NCBI RefSeq assembly: GCF_033958435.1
Contig: NC_134137.1
Coordinates: forward strand, 238,808,501-238,872,500
Length of the DNA stretch: 64,000 bases
Direction: 5' to 3'
Source of the DNA: Carettochelys insculpta
Taxonomy: Eukaryota; Chordata; Testudines; Carettochelyidae
The notes beneath the pieces were generated by a model. That model had not been told where the DNA came from, searched no databases, and saw only the letters and a list, made by a program, of their open reading frames with translations. A program made the translations under genes and the position numbers. Each line of letters starts with the position of its first letter. Position 1 is the first letter of the stretch. This document shows positions 1-10,744 of this stretch, in pieces.

Positions 1-2160
1 CAATCACAGGATACATGGCCTCCAGTTATGGGGACCTGCTACTGTGTCCAGCACCTAGTTGCTTTTACCAACAGCCACAAGCAGGAGCCTGCTGTGGCTT
101 CACTGACCCTGGACGGACAGCTCAGCTGTGGTGGTGGTGGGGGGTGCCCCTTCCCCAGACCTGCCCATTGAACTCCCATGCCAGACACAACCCTCTCCCT
201 CACTTCTCCAGAGGAGCCCCAGGCCAGCTGTGCCTCCCCAGTATCTGCTATTCAGCTGTCCCAAAACCTGCCTTGGGCACATCAAAGGCATCTTTGAAGA
301 GATGCTCTTCCCCAAAACAGGTTGAGTGTGGGGAAGGGAAGGGAAGGGAAGCATGACTGCAGCTGGCCCAGGGCTCCCCTGGTAAGGGTCGGGGAGGCTT
401 GTAGCTTTGGCCACAGGGGGACTGGGTGGACTGAAGGAGTGGAGCCAGGGACAAGCCTGCCCCAAGGGGGCACTTCACTCATGGCCCGAGTGCCTCTGCC
501 TGCAGCCTGCTCAGGCAGTCTGACAGGGCCCAGAGGGGTTCCCAGATGCAGCTACCTTGGCAATGGCTAGAAGACCTTTTAAGTCACCGGGACGCCATGG
601 CAATTGTCCCATTTCCACCCCCCACCCCACATACGCACACAGGGTAAGTGGGCCAGCTCTGTGTGGACCAGCACTGGTGGGGATGAGACACATACTATTA
701 TAGAGGGCTTTACCGCCAGCCGTGGAATGGTGAGGTTCTAGGCTCTGAGGAAGAATGTGTTTTAATCAGTCCCTACCCACAAGCTTTAGCCCTACTGCCC
801 AATTCCCTGAAATCCATGCCTGTCCAGCTCCTATTTCATCATCACCCCGGCTCCTTGTCAGTCCCGTTCTCCTCACCTATTCGCTCCCTATCTCTGCTAC
901 TTAGGCTTCCATGCCAGTCCTAGTCTACCCCTTGGAGCTTTCTAACTGAGTTCCAATTTCTCACTGCATCCCCAGTGTCTTTGCACTCTCAGGTCCAGTT
1001 CTCACCTTGCCCCTTGGCTGGGGTTACTGTATTTTGACCTTTCAAAGAAGAAGATACCCCCATGAGGGACTGTATCGGTACCTACCAAGTCGCATTGTAT
1101 TAAAGTCCTATGTATACACTATCATACATTAATACAAGGTGAGTTGGTAGATACTGGTAGTGTCTCTCAGGGGTGTCCTCTTTTTAAGATGTGAAGCTTT
1201 ATTAAATAGGAAAAAGAAATAAGTTTTTCACAGAGTTGAATAAACATAGACACGTAACTGGGTTTCGAAAGGTAATGCAGACTTCTATAATTAGCAAGTT
1301 CTGTTGAAGGCTGAGTCAGGTAAGGTAAGCCTCTTGAAACATCTTCCCCCCCCCAGAGTCCAAGCACCCTAGACATTCTCAGTTCTTTCAGTTTGGGGTG
1401 TTTATTTCCTCCCCCGAACCCTGCCCCCCGCCCCCGCCATGTGCTCTGAGCTGCAAACTCACCTGGATGAGAGAAATCTGCTCGCATGACTCATTTCCAT
1501 GGGAAGGCAATCAGAACAACTGTGTAAGTTTCTAGTCCTTTTGTTTGTTTCTGAATCCCAGGATCTGGGGTTTCCATTTGTTAGATCCAGCGAGAGCCTC
1601 TGCTATTGATGGTTCTCTTTCAGAAGGTGGACAATGATTTCTGTGCAGAGCAGCTCTTCGCCCCCAAATGGTGTCCCCACTCCTGTATGGTAATTCATTC
1701 TGCCACAGAGGCTCCACAGTACAACTTTCAAGTATTACATGACTGTATATAGCACAGAGATTACACATGAGATAAATGCATGGAGCAACTCGCAAGCATT
1801 CCACTGAGTCCTAGCACCGAACACTTTCTCACAACATCAGTATCTGTAACCCACAAGTGAGTCAGACAGATGACTGATGATAGATGGCTTTATTCCGCTG
1901 AGACATAGGGATCTTGGTATGAGCTGGCCTGAAGCCAGCCAGTGTCATAATGTGAATGTTCCTTTAATGTAATGTTGTGTGTATTTGTCTACACAAATAG
2001 TTTGTGGTAAACCAGAGTGTAAATTTACATTGCACTAGCATGCCACTGCTCTCATTTCAAAGCATACTATAGAACCTTTCAGTGCACATCAGCAGGGTCC
2101 ACCTGCATTCTGAGCGTGTGGCAGGCAAGTGAGGGGTAGATTTACATGCACTGAGTAATT
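1..2160. other. No gene recognised; unique or unclassified sequence
   Basis: Only short overlapping open frames on both strands are seen in the GC-richer first 700 bases, none with a recognisable domain. A short GGGAA-type simple repeat lies near 328-352. The rest shows no repeat ends or protein motifs that I recognise. Confidence 0.5.
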
Positions 2161-2167
2161 ATAAAAC

Positions 2168-2828
2168 AAAAAAGCAGTCAAGTAGCACTTTAAAGACTAA
2201 CAAAATAATTTATTAGGTGAGCTTTCGTGGGACAGACCCACTTCTTCAGACCATAGCCAGACCAGAACAAACTCAATAGTTAAGGCACAGAGAACCAAAA
2301 ACAGTAAGCAAGGAGGACAAATCAGAAAAAGATAACCAAGGTGAGCAAATCAGAGAGTGGAGGGGTTGGGGGAAAAGTCAAGAATTAGATTAAGCCAAGT
2401 ATGCAGACGAGACCCTACAGTGACTCAGAAAGTTCCCGACCCGGTTTAAACCATGTGTTAATGTGCCGAATTTGAATATAAAAGCCAGCTTGGCTGTTTC
2501 ATGGTTTAAACCGGGACAGGAACTTTCTGAGTCACTACAGGGGCTCGTCTGCATACTTGGCTTAATCTAATTCTTGACCTCCCCCCCACCCCCCCTCCAG
2601 TCTCTGATTTACCCACCTTGATTATCTTTTTCTGATTTGTCCTCCTTGCTTGCTGTTTTTGCTTCTCTGTCCCTTAAATATTGAGTCTGTTCTGGTCTGG
2701 CTATGGTCTGAAGAAGTGGGTCTGTCCCACAAAAGCTCACCTAATAAACTATTTTGCTAGTCTTTAAAGTGCTACTTGACTGCTTTTTGATTTGATAGTG
2801 TATAGACTAGCATGGCTTCCTCTCTGAG
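2168..2828. mobile_element. Penelope-like element ends arranged as a ~290 bp palindrome
   Basis: Two arms, 2168-2455 and 2500-2788, are reverse complements of each other with scattered mismatches, around a 44-base spacer. Each arm ends in the sequence common to the other Penelope-derived copies here (GTTAGTCTTTAAAGTGCTAC and GTGGGTCTGTCCCAC). The right side also keeps the outermost tail near 2790-2828. No coding sequence is left. Penelope-like elements are known for terminal repeats in direct or inverted orientation, so this is most simply an inverted pair of termini with the body lost. Each arm holds a hammerhead-like core, at 2708-2734 (plus) and 2223-2249 (minus). Confidence 0.75.
2708..2734 (+). 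ncRNA. Hammerhead-ribozyme-like core, degenerate (Penelope terminal repeat)
   Basis: CTGAAGA is followed by a GTGGG/CCCAC stem-loop and then AAAA where the hammerhead core has GAAA. One core base is changed (GAAA to AAAA), and CUGANGA reads CTGAAGA with an extra A before stem II. This copy is probably inactive. The mirror-image copy on the minus strand at 2223-2249 keeps GAAA. Penelope-like elements as a group are known to carry hammerhead motifs; activity here is inference. Confidence 0.4.
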
Positions 2829-4640
2829 TAATTTATATAGACACAAGAGTCCTATATGGTTTATGAATGCAAGTATATTTGCTTGAAACTGGGATCCATC
2901 TTGCCTTATCTAGTGTTCAATATTGCTGAAGAGTTCCCTTGTAAGACAATGTATTGCACAATTACTAACAGCATGTTTATTTATTATGATTAGTAATTAG
3001 CAATTGTTGTCCCAGTCAGTGTACTAAATGTTAAAAAAGAGAGATTAGAATAGGTCTAAAACCAAACAGCTTAAAAGTGGAAGACTCAGTCCTGTTCCCA
3101 CTGAAGCTAATGGACATCTGTAATTGGTTTCCTAGGAGCAGAATGCATGCTTTTTAAAATAGTGTGAAGAGATGAAATATTTTAAAAACAATTTTCCATT
3201 TGTGATGTAACCCACAAGTTTATTGGTGTGTTTCAAGGACGAACTAAACAAATACTTAAATGCTAAAGCAATCTAGCAAAAATTCCCTATCTCAGAGAGT
3301 AAATAAAACCAGTTTGTTTTTTTAATAGATCAAGAGAGATGATGATAACGTTACGGAAAACTACAAATATGGGAACTGTTCATGTTGGACCCTTGGGAAG
3401 TTAAGTTATAAAGTCTTTAGCTCTCTCTGGAGCTTTGAACTTCAAAGGTGCCTTTGAGCCCCTTAGACTGCTATCAAATTGTCTTCCAGATGGGAAGAAC
3501 TCATTACATCAGCAGGTATTTTACACCTGGCTCAAATGGAGTCTAGGCCACACAATACAAGACAACAGGCCAGAGGAGTAATAGGCCATACATAATATGT
3601 TTCCAAAACACATGCATGTACCAAAAGCGTTAATGCAAAGGCGACTTTAATATGCATTCAACACTGAATGTCTTTGTGGTATCCTTATGCTGTATATGAT
3701 TTTATAGGATTCCAAATTATCTCTGAAGATTTTATTCTGTAGGGATTTACACCCCCACACAAGTTCAGTTTCGTCAAACATGAATGCAGTCCTTATCTTT
3801 GAAATCGAGTGTCACCCACCTAATCAATTATCTGCCACTCAAAAGGATAGTCAGCTTCTGTGTGAGGTGGTGCCTGTAATTATGGAACTATAACACCTTT
3901 TGTTTTGTGCTCTAGAATGGTAAATTTCAAAGAATGTTACCTGCATGTAGAGCCAGTGGTCCTTTTTGTTTTCCAAGGAGTTGCACATGCTGTGGTCTCA
4001 TGGAAACTTTAGTTTTGGACTTTCTTTTAGACTGAAAATAAAAGATTGTTTTTTTTTATGGAGAAACATAACATAGGATCCAAAAGACACATGGAATGTG
4101 TCAATAAAGGAGAAATCATCTTACATAGAAGAGTTACACCTGGTCACACGACAATGCAAAATTTAGGTTATTTTCCAAAGGTTTTGGTTCATGGGATAAA
4201 TTTGCCCCTTGGCATTGCTAATGTGCCTGACTGGCACTTAAATGGCCTAAATTAAGGTGAAGATGTGTTAGCAGCATTATGTGAGCAGTTGTTCCTTAAG
4301 GATGAGCTGTTCTTTAGAACAATGTATTCAGTTCAGAGTATTAAGCTTAAATGGATTCAACATGAGTCTCACATGTCATTTTGTTCCAACTATTTTTATA
4401 TACTATGACTAATGCAAAAATACCCCTCATCCCTATTTAAGATTGAATTCTTTGTTGTCCTTCCTCTAGATTCCTAGAACAGAGTCTAGTTACAAAATAG
4501 CATTCACCTTCTGCCCCATATCCCTCCAGTTCCCTAAAACCACCAATAGTATTCAGGGACCTTTTGCATCAATACTTCTATCTACTGGGCATTTCCATTG
4601 CATTCATTGATCATAATAACAATATCTATCTGCAATATCT
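2829..4640. other. No gene recognised; AT-rich unique sequence
   Basis: I see no repeat termini, tRNA-like sequence or conserved protein motif. The frame at 4046-4255 has no recognisable family and no coding context. Confidence 0.5.
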
Positions 4641-4649
4641 AACTCAAAA

Positions 4650-4825
4650 TGTTTTACAGAGGAGCTCAGTATCTTTTTCTAATTTTATATATGGGGAAAT
4701 CAAGGCTGCAAAAAGCAAAGTGACTTACCCAAGGTCACCTAAGTCTGTGAAAGAGTTGGAAATGGAATCCTGGTCTCCTGTGTCCCAAGCCAGTCCTCTA
4801 TCAACTATGCCACAGTGTTTTCTAT
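4650..4825 (-). repeat. MIR-like (CORE-SINE-type) relic
   Basis: Read on the minus strand, this stretch has the MIR-type order: a tRNA-like head (GGCATAGTTGATAGAGGACT), a CAGGAGACCAGGATTCCA segment, then TGACCTTGGGTAAGTCACTT and TTTCCCCAT. It is diverged and has no flanking duplication that I can see. Vertebrate genomes share this ancient family; the exact subfamily is not resolved. Confidence 0.6.
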
Positions 4826-4869
4826 ATGGTGGGTTTTTTGTTTGTTTTTCTTTATGATAACTGAGCAGG

Positions 4870-6110
4870 ACTAAGAGATTTATTAGTCATGGAACATTCC
4901 TTCCAGGGGAAGTGGCATTTGCACAATTAGAACTAGATGGGACAAAACACCAGTAAATGTGTTTTAGAAAAGCATTCTGCATTAGTCCCAGAGACAGACT
5001 CAATACAAGACCATTTCCATCTCTATATTCTATGATTCAAATGTCTTTGCATTTTAATTGTCATAGGTCTAGCAATAAGGCAGAACTCTTTTCGCAAACT
5101 TTAACGAAGACAGTGTCTGCGGAAAACGGATGGACTGTCAGGGTAGGACAAATCAGAAGCAAACTGTATTTCCGTAGGCACAGTGAGGGTCTCTATCCTT
5201 CCAGCTGGGGGACTCATTTTTCAGATCCTGCCTACTTTAATATGAAGGAACTGTGCTGAGGTATGAGGAGCATTAGCCTTTGTTTAATCCCATTACTTTT
5301 GAAATTATTTAGTGTATTCAGAGCATTTGAAATTGTACCTGAACCACAGGAAGTATATTTTCCCCTCAGAGAAAACGATGACCCTGACAACACTAAGTTT
5401 CAGAGGAAGGGAAAAAAGAATATGGGAAAATCAGAGGATACTTAAATGATCAGCAATAATCTGTACTTGACAATAATTCATAATAAAACGTATTCCAGAC
5501 AAAGATGAGGAATCCTTAGTCCTGCAAACACTTTTGACTTTGAGTTCGCACATTTATGCCAGTGGGAATATTCACATACTGAAGGTTTCATACATTTGTG
5601 AACACTTATGGATGAAGGGAATGTAGCAGATAATAAAATGTGTGATAGAAATGACCAAATTCAAAGATGATGTATTGGTAAGTGGATGCTAAGTGTGTGT
5701 TTGGGAGTCTACATCTCTATTTAAGCACATGCCAATGAAGGGTGCACTTTATTTGGTGCACTTTACGGAAACTCTGGGTTTTCAGAAGCTCAAATAATCC
5801 ATCCAGAGCCTCACAAGGTGGCTACAGGTTTTAGCTGAAGGAAGTCATATTACTGAAAAAAAAATCATATGGACAACAAGAAAGAACTAAATGCCCTTTT
5901 ATTTTAATCACAGCTAGTACTGTTTTCCTACTGGTAAATGAAAATAAAACTATTTCAGAATAAAGAGTCAAAAGTAAAATTGAACTTGTAACTACTGTAC
6001 ACATAAATAATTCTGCACTTTCATTTTCTTGAACTACTGGTACAATGTTCTAATATTTTTATGTGGAAACCAATGCTATTTTAAGATAACTACAAAGTTG
6101 GAAGACCATT
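4870..6110. other. No gene recognised; AT-rich unique sequence
   Basis: Short open frames at 4957-5259 and 5263-5445 show no domain and no plausible splice context. Nothing repetitive was recognised. Confidence 0.45.
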
Positions 6111-6117
6111 CTTTCCC

Positions 6118-6265
6118 ATTAAGGTATGTTCAGGAGATCTTGGTTCTGTTCCTACTGCCACTGACTCTTTGTTTGACATTGTCAAGTCACTTGAACTCTG
6201 TATGTCTCAGTCACATTTCCCCACCCATTATCTGCCTTGTCTATTTAGAGTACAAGCTTTTCAGG
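6118..6265 (+). repeat. MIR-like relic
   Basis: The order AGGAGATCTTGGTTCTGTTC, GACATTGTCAAGTCACTT, TCTGTATGTCTCAGT, then a run resembling the tail (TAGAGTACAAGCTTTTCAGG) matches diverged MIR-type SINEs in the plus orientation. Confidence 0.5.
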
Positions 6266-6950
6266 ATGTGTGGAATGTTGGATCACTTGGATATCTAGAT
6301 ACTACAGTAAAATAAACTGATAAAAAAGCAACCTCAGAGCAATGCTATAAATGAGTAAAGAAAGGATTTGTCCTTAACACCACAAAATATCTGAATATTC
6401 CCAAGTGAAAAATCACAGTTGTCATGGGATGGGAACTTGTGTATCAAACCTTTATTTTCTGGGGAACAGAAGACATTATTGGGAGGAAAAAGCTATCCTC
6501 TTGGTGAAGTGAAAGAAGCAATTCCTAAGCAGAGAAATAAAGATATAGCCAGCCAAGCATGATTATGAATTTCACTCCCTTCCACCCCCCATACCCTGGG
6601 ACTCCTAGTATTTCCCTTTGGATTTTCTGATTGTGAATTTATTCTGAGAACCAAATCTTGCAGGGTATTTAAGAAATGTCTTTCCTTTTAACCCCAAAAG
6701 CAAATTTTTCAGGCTACAAGATTTAGAGTCCTTTGCTCCATGTCTGGGAGCTCTCTGGGTACTTTCATGGGCAATAAGAAGGGACTGTTTCCTCAGCACA
6801 AAATAAATATAAATATATCCCTTTCCTTCTCCTGGCATACTAGTTACTTTAATATTTAGCTATAACTCTTTTTTCAAAATCTTCAGTCCTCTACAATTTA
6901 ACAAAAAAAGTCCTGTTCAAATGAGCAGGTTCTTAGGTTGATGAAATTGA

Positions 6951-7210
6951 GGCTATATCTACACTACTACAGAAGATCGACCACATCTAGTATGGATGCA
7001 TGAAATCAACTTGTTGGGGTCACAGTCGACCCCTTCACTCCTCAGGAGATGTGATGAGGGAGGTCGACGGGAGAAACTGTCCCATTGATGTTCCCCCTGT
7101 GTAGACACACAAGTTAAACAAGTGCAGATACATCAATTTTAACTACATAGTTGGTGTAGCTAGAATTGTGTATCTACAGCTGAATTTCTTAGTTTAGTGT
7201 TGACATAGCC
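6951..7210. mobile_element. Small Harbinger-type MITE with GTCGAC-rich ends
   Basis: The left end GGCTATATCTACACTACTAC and the right end (reverse complement) GGCTATGTCAACACTAAAC form imperfect terminal inverted repeats. Flanking triplets are TGA and TAA, so a 3-bp target duplication is possible but not exact. The interior has several GTCGAC-like palindromes and no coding potential. Confidence 0.6.
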
Positions 7211-7709
7211 TAATATCTTCAAATCACTGTGTCTTTATTCTATGTTGTCCATTCCGGTGCTGAAAATGGCCAATCTGGGTGTCAGTATGTTTCAGCATGT
7301 GTCTTGGCTGCTTTTTTCCAACTGTTTCAATTAGGATTTTATCCTATCTGAGTTAGAGCTGAGGCTCCTCATTCTTGACGTATTCCTTCATGACCTGGAA
7401 GGCATACTTTACCCTTTGTTCGTGTCTGTTTGCAGTCACCATGCTAGGAATCGGGGCCAACTCCCAGACAAATCAATGCAAAGGATCCCACTGACTCCAG
7501 TGGGAGCTGGATAAGGCTCTATGTATGTAAAATTATTGAACAAACCATCCAATATAATGGGTAAAATATTGGGTTTCAATGTTATCTTGCTTCACATAAT
7601 ACTTCAAGTATGTGAAAGGGAGTAATTCAGGGAAACAATAATATTGCTGTGTCATATCTTAAGATGAGTTAAAGAAAGGGTAGTTCTTTGGAAACATTCT
7701 CAACTGTAT

Positions 7710-8169
7710 GGCTGCGTCTACAAGTGCCACTTCTTCTGGAAGCGTCATGGTAATGAGCTATCTGGAATATGCTAATGAGGCAGGGATGCAAATTTTCCAT
7801 GCCTCATTAGTATATCAGCATGTCATTTGGAGTCTGGAAAAATCTCCTCTGGACTCCAAAGTACACATGCAGACGCGTGGCCTGTGGGAATCTTCCGGAA
7901 GGAAACCCTCCTTCTGGAAGCCCCTCTTTCCCCAAAAATCTGGGGGAAGAAGGGACTTCCAGAAGGAGGGTTTCCTTCCGGAAGGTCCCCGCAGGCTGCA
8001 TGTCTGCATGTGTACTTTGGAGTCCGGAGGAGCTGCTTCTGAACTCTGAACCACATGCTGATATGCTAATGAGGTATGGAAAATTTGCATTCAAGCCTCA
8101 TTCACTTATTCCAGATAGCTCATTACCATCCTGCTTCCTCTGGAAGAAGTGGCACATGTAGACACAGCC
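7710..8169. mobile_element. Palindromic Harbinger-type MITE, 460 bp, TAT duplication
   Basis: The left end GGCTGCGTCTACAAGTGCC and the reverse complement of the right end GGCTGTGTCTACATGTGCC are inverted repeats, and the whole element folds back on itself around ~7940. A TAT triplet flanks both sides (7707-7709 and 8170-8172), as expected for PIF/Harbinger 3-bp duplications. The several overlapping open frames inside are by-products of the palindrome, not genes. The ends resemble those of the Harbinger transposons at 21.8 and 57.7 kb, which suggests shared transposase use. Confidence 0.8.
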
Positions 8170-8172
8170 TAT

Positions 8173-10112
8173 GTGTTTGAACGTCTATATCCTGTAAAAA
8201 GTGCAATGAAATACGATTAGGGAATCCATCCAACTCAGGCATGCTTGCAGGAGGTTTCCTGTCGTTCTGATGACAAGTGGCTAAGGATATGTTTTTGTGG
8301 TTTGAGTTTACAGCAAGCTTCTGGTAGTCTGCCATCTATTTCAGATGGAGTGAAATTAGAATATCACGCACACGCTGAAGATTGGCCAGATACTGTGAAT
8401 TTCTGAATACCTTCAATTCCAAGGGAAGTCAATGAGAGATGAAGGTGCACAGTGCTTAGAAAGAGACATTCAGCACAAGAGAAGATTAGAGCCCATGCCA
8501 GACATGTCCATGGGTGTGTATTTCATAATGTATCTCCGCAAAAGGAGGCGTAAATCTCATAGGACTGTGAGAACTGTCAACTCCGGTGTATCCGTACAGT
8601 GCAAAGTGGAACTACCGTTCTGCATGTAACCAAAGTATTAACAATTGTGTAAATTGATCCTCTGTTCCCAGTTTGCCTTTTGATAAGTTTTATTTTTTCA
8701 TTAATCTGTAGGGAGGTTTTGAAATGTAAACCCAAGTACATTCCAGAATCTACTCATCTGTCTAAAACTAAAGATAGGACCATGTCAAAACTCCAGATCC
8801 AAATACCTCTGAACGTCAGGTTGCTTGGAATCTGCATCCAAATCTAGGTTTTGTACCTTGAACACCTCTTTAAACCAGCTAAAATGATTATGGAACATTG
8901 GTAGCATTATTTGCTTAGGAAAAAAAGGCTATGTTGGAGAATCATGGATATTAGAAAATATATTATAGGTCCCCAATTTATGTTTGTAGCACCAATCAGC
9001 ATAGTATAGAGGCAGCTACTTAGTATTGCCTTTGGAAAGTGAGAGGGACTAATGGAGATATGTACTTTCTAATACACTCTTCAGAAACTTTTTCCTGTCT
9101 TGTTTCAAGACAGTAGTGCCTGGAGCTTTTACCATATCATCCCTAATATCATACTCGTGCTTTGGTAAGGGCCAGTCTCTAATACTGGCCACAGTGCAAC
9201 TCCAGATTAATTCCATCAAGATCAGCTCCTTGTGGTCAGTGGAGTCATTCCTTAGTTACATGGCAATAACTGAAATTAGCTTTTGTCTGTCTGTGTGGGA
9301 TCCCTGGAATTTCCCCATTAGTTCCATAAGGGAGGAAGGAGATGGCAGTTTTCTTCCCACCTTCCTTCACTATGGAATGAGCAGGGGGTTCTGCTCCCAA
9401 ATTCTATGAATACTTGAGATTAACATCCGTCACAAGAGACCCATCCAACGTAGCACCCAACCATGTATGGATATCTGTCTGTAAAAGAGCTCCAAGAATA
9501 TCTTGCACCACCTTCCAGGGATCTGCAGGGACATCACCATACGTGAAGCACTGCTGCTTCTGGAGGTAATTTATGAGTGGAGGGGCCCTTCACATGTGGA
9601 CCCTAAGGGGACAATCTCCAACAAAGGTGAGGCTATTTTAAAAAAAAAAAAGCACACACAATAATTTTCTTTTGTTCACTTCCAAAATGAGATGTGATTG
9701 TTTTCAGGTCTGGATGTTTTAATGTCTTTTGTGAATGGAAGGGGCATCATGGACCCTGTGTGCACTCGAAAGTCTCATAGACCTTTTGTAATGATTGTGT
9801 CACTTCGAGTATGTCTATACTACAGTAAAACATCTATGGCTGGCTAACTTGGACTCATGGGGCTCAGACAGTGGGTCTAAGAAATCATAGTATTAATGTA
9901 GGGTGATGAAGGCCAAATAGATTGGATTAGATAGATTGCTATTTCACAACCTTTCAGAGACACAAGTGGCTCATGAAAAGACGGACACCTTGGGAAGCAT
10001 CCCAAGAGAAGCCTATGTATTTTCTAAAGGTGAAATTGTGAAAGGTGAAAATTCCACTGCAGAGGACTAAAACAAGGCTTCAGAACCCCAAAGTGCCATG
10101 TATATGCCACAT
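8173..10112. other. No gene recognised; one possible MITE end
   Basis: A short segment near 9805-9850 (GAGTATGTCTATACTACAG) looks like one end of a degraded MITE. A poly-A run lies near 9640-9652. No protein family was recognised in the frames at 8432-8629 or 9116-9409. Confidence 0.45.
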
Positions 10113-10115
10113 TAA

Positions 10116-10549
10116 AGCTACGTCTACACTAGCCAAAAACTTTGAAATGGCCATGCAAATGGCCATTTTGAAGTTTACTAATGAAGCGCTGAAATACATA
10201 TTCAGTGCCTCATTAGCATGTGGGCGGCCACGGCACTTCGAAATTGATGTGGTTCGCCGCTGCACGGCTCGTCCAGACGGGGCTCCTTTTTGAAAGGACA
10301 CCGGCTACTTCGAAGTCCCCTTATTCCCATCTGCTCATAGGAATAAGGGGACTTCGAGGTAGCCGGGGTCCTTTCAAAAAGGAGCCCCAAGTGGACGAGC
10401 CGCGTGGTGGTGAACTGTGTCAATTTCAAAGTGCCGCGGCCACCCACATGCTAATGAGGCGCTGAATATGTATTTCAGCGCTTCATTAGTAAACTTCGAA
10501 ATGGCCATTTGCATGGCCATTTCGAAGTTTTTGGCTAGTAGACACGGCC
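10116..10549. mobile_element. Palindromic Harbinger-type MITE, 434 bp, TAA duplication
   Basis: The left end AGCTACGTCTACACTAGCC pairs with the right end (reverse complement GGCCGTGTCTACTAGCC). The element is a near-perfect palindrome centred close to 10335 (AATAAGGGGACTTCGA on both sides). TAA flanks it at 10113-10115 and 10550-10552, a typical Harbinger target duplication. The open frames on both strands inside it mirror one another and are artefacts of the symmetry. Confidence 0.85.
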
Positions 10550-10744
10550 TAAAATCTATAGGAGGGTAACACAGTGCCAAGGACTATGCATTGGAATGGA
10601 CTTCATTCAATATGATATATATATGGCCCCTTTTCATTTCAAGAGACGGTGGTTAGCAGTGGTGGTGAGGATTCTATGGGCAGTGTTTGAGTCTGCATCT
10701 TCTCTTGTGGCTTATCTGTCCCATATTGGATTTACACAGTCGGT

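Noticed and set aside
15..570. Overlapping Pro-rich frames at the window start
   Set aside because: No start context, splice signals or conserved domain; GC-rich sequence makes open frames by chance.
7708..8335. Cluster of open frames on both strands
   Set aside because: They arise from the palindromic MITE; the frames mirror each other and match no protein family.
10116..10549. Possible CRISPR-like or regulatory palindrome
   Set aside because: The structure is a single inverted repeat with a TAA target duplication, so it is a MITE; there are no direct repeat-spacer units, and the genome is eukaryotic.
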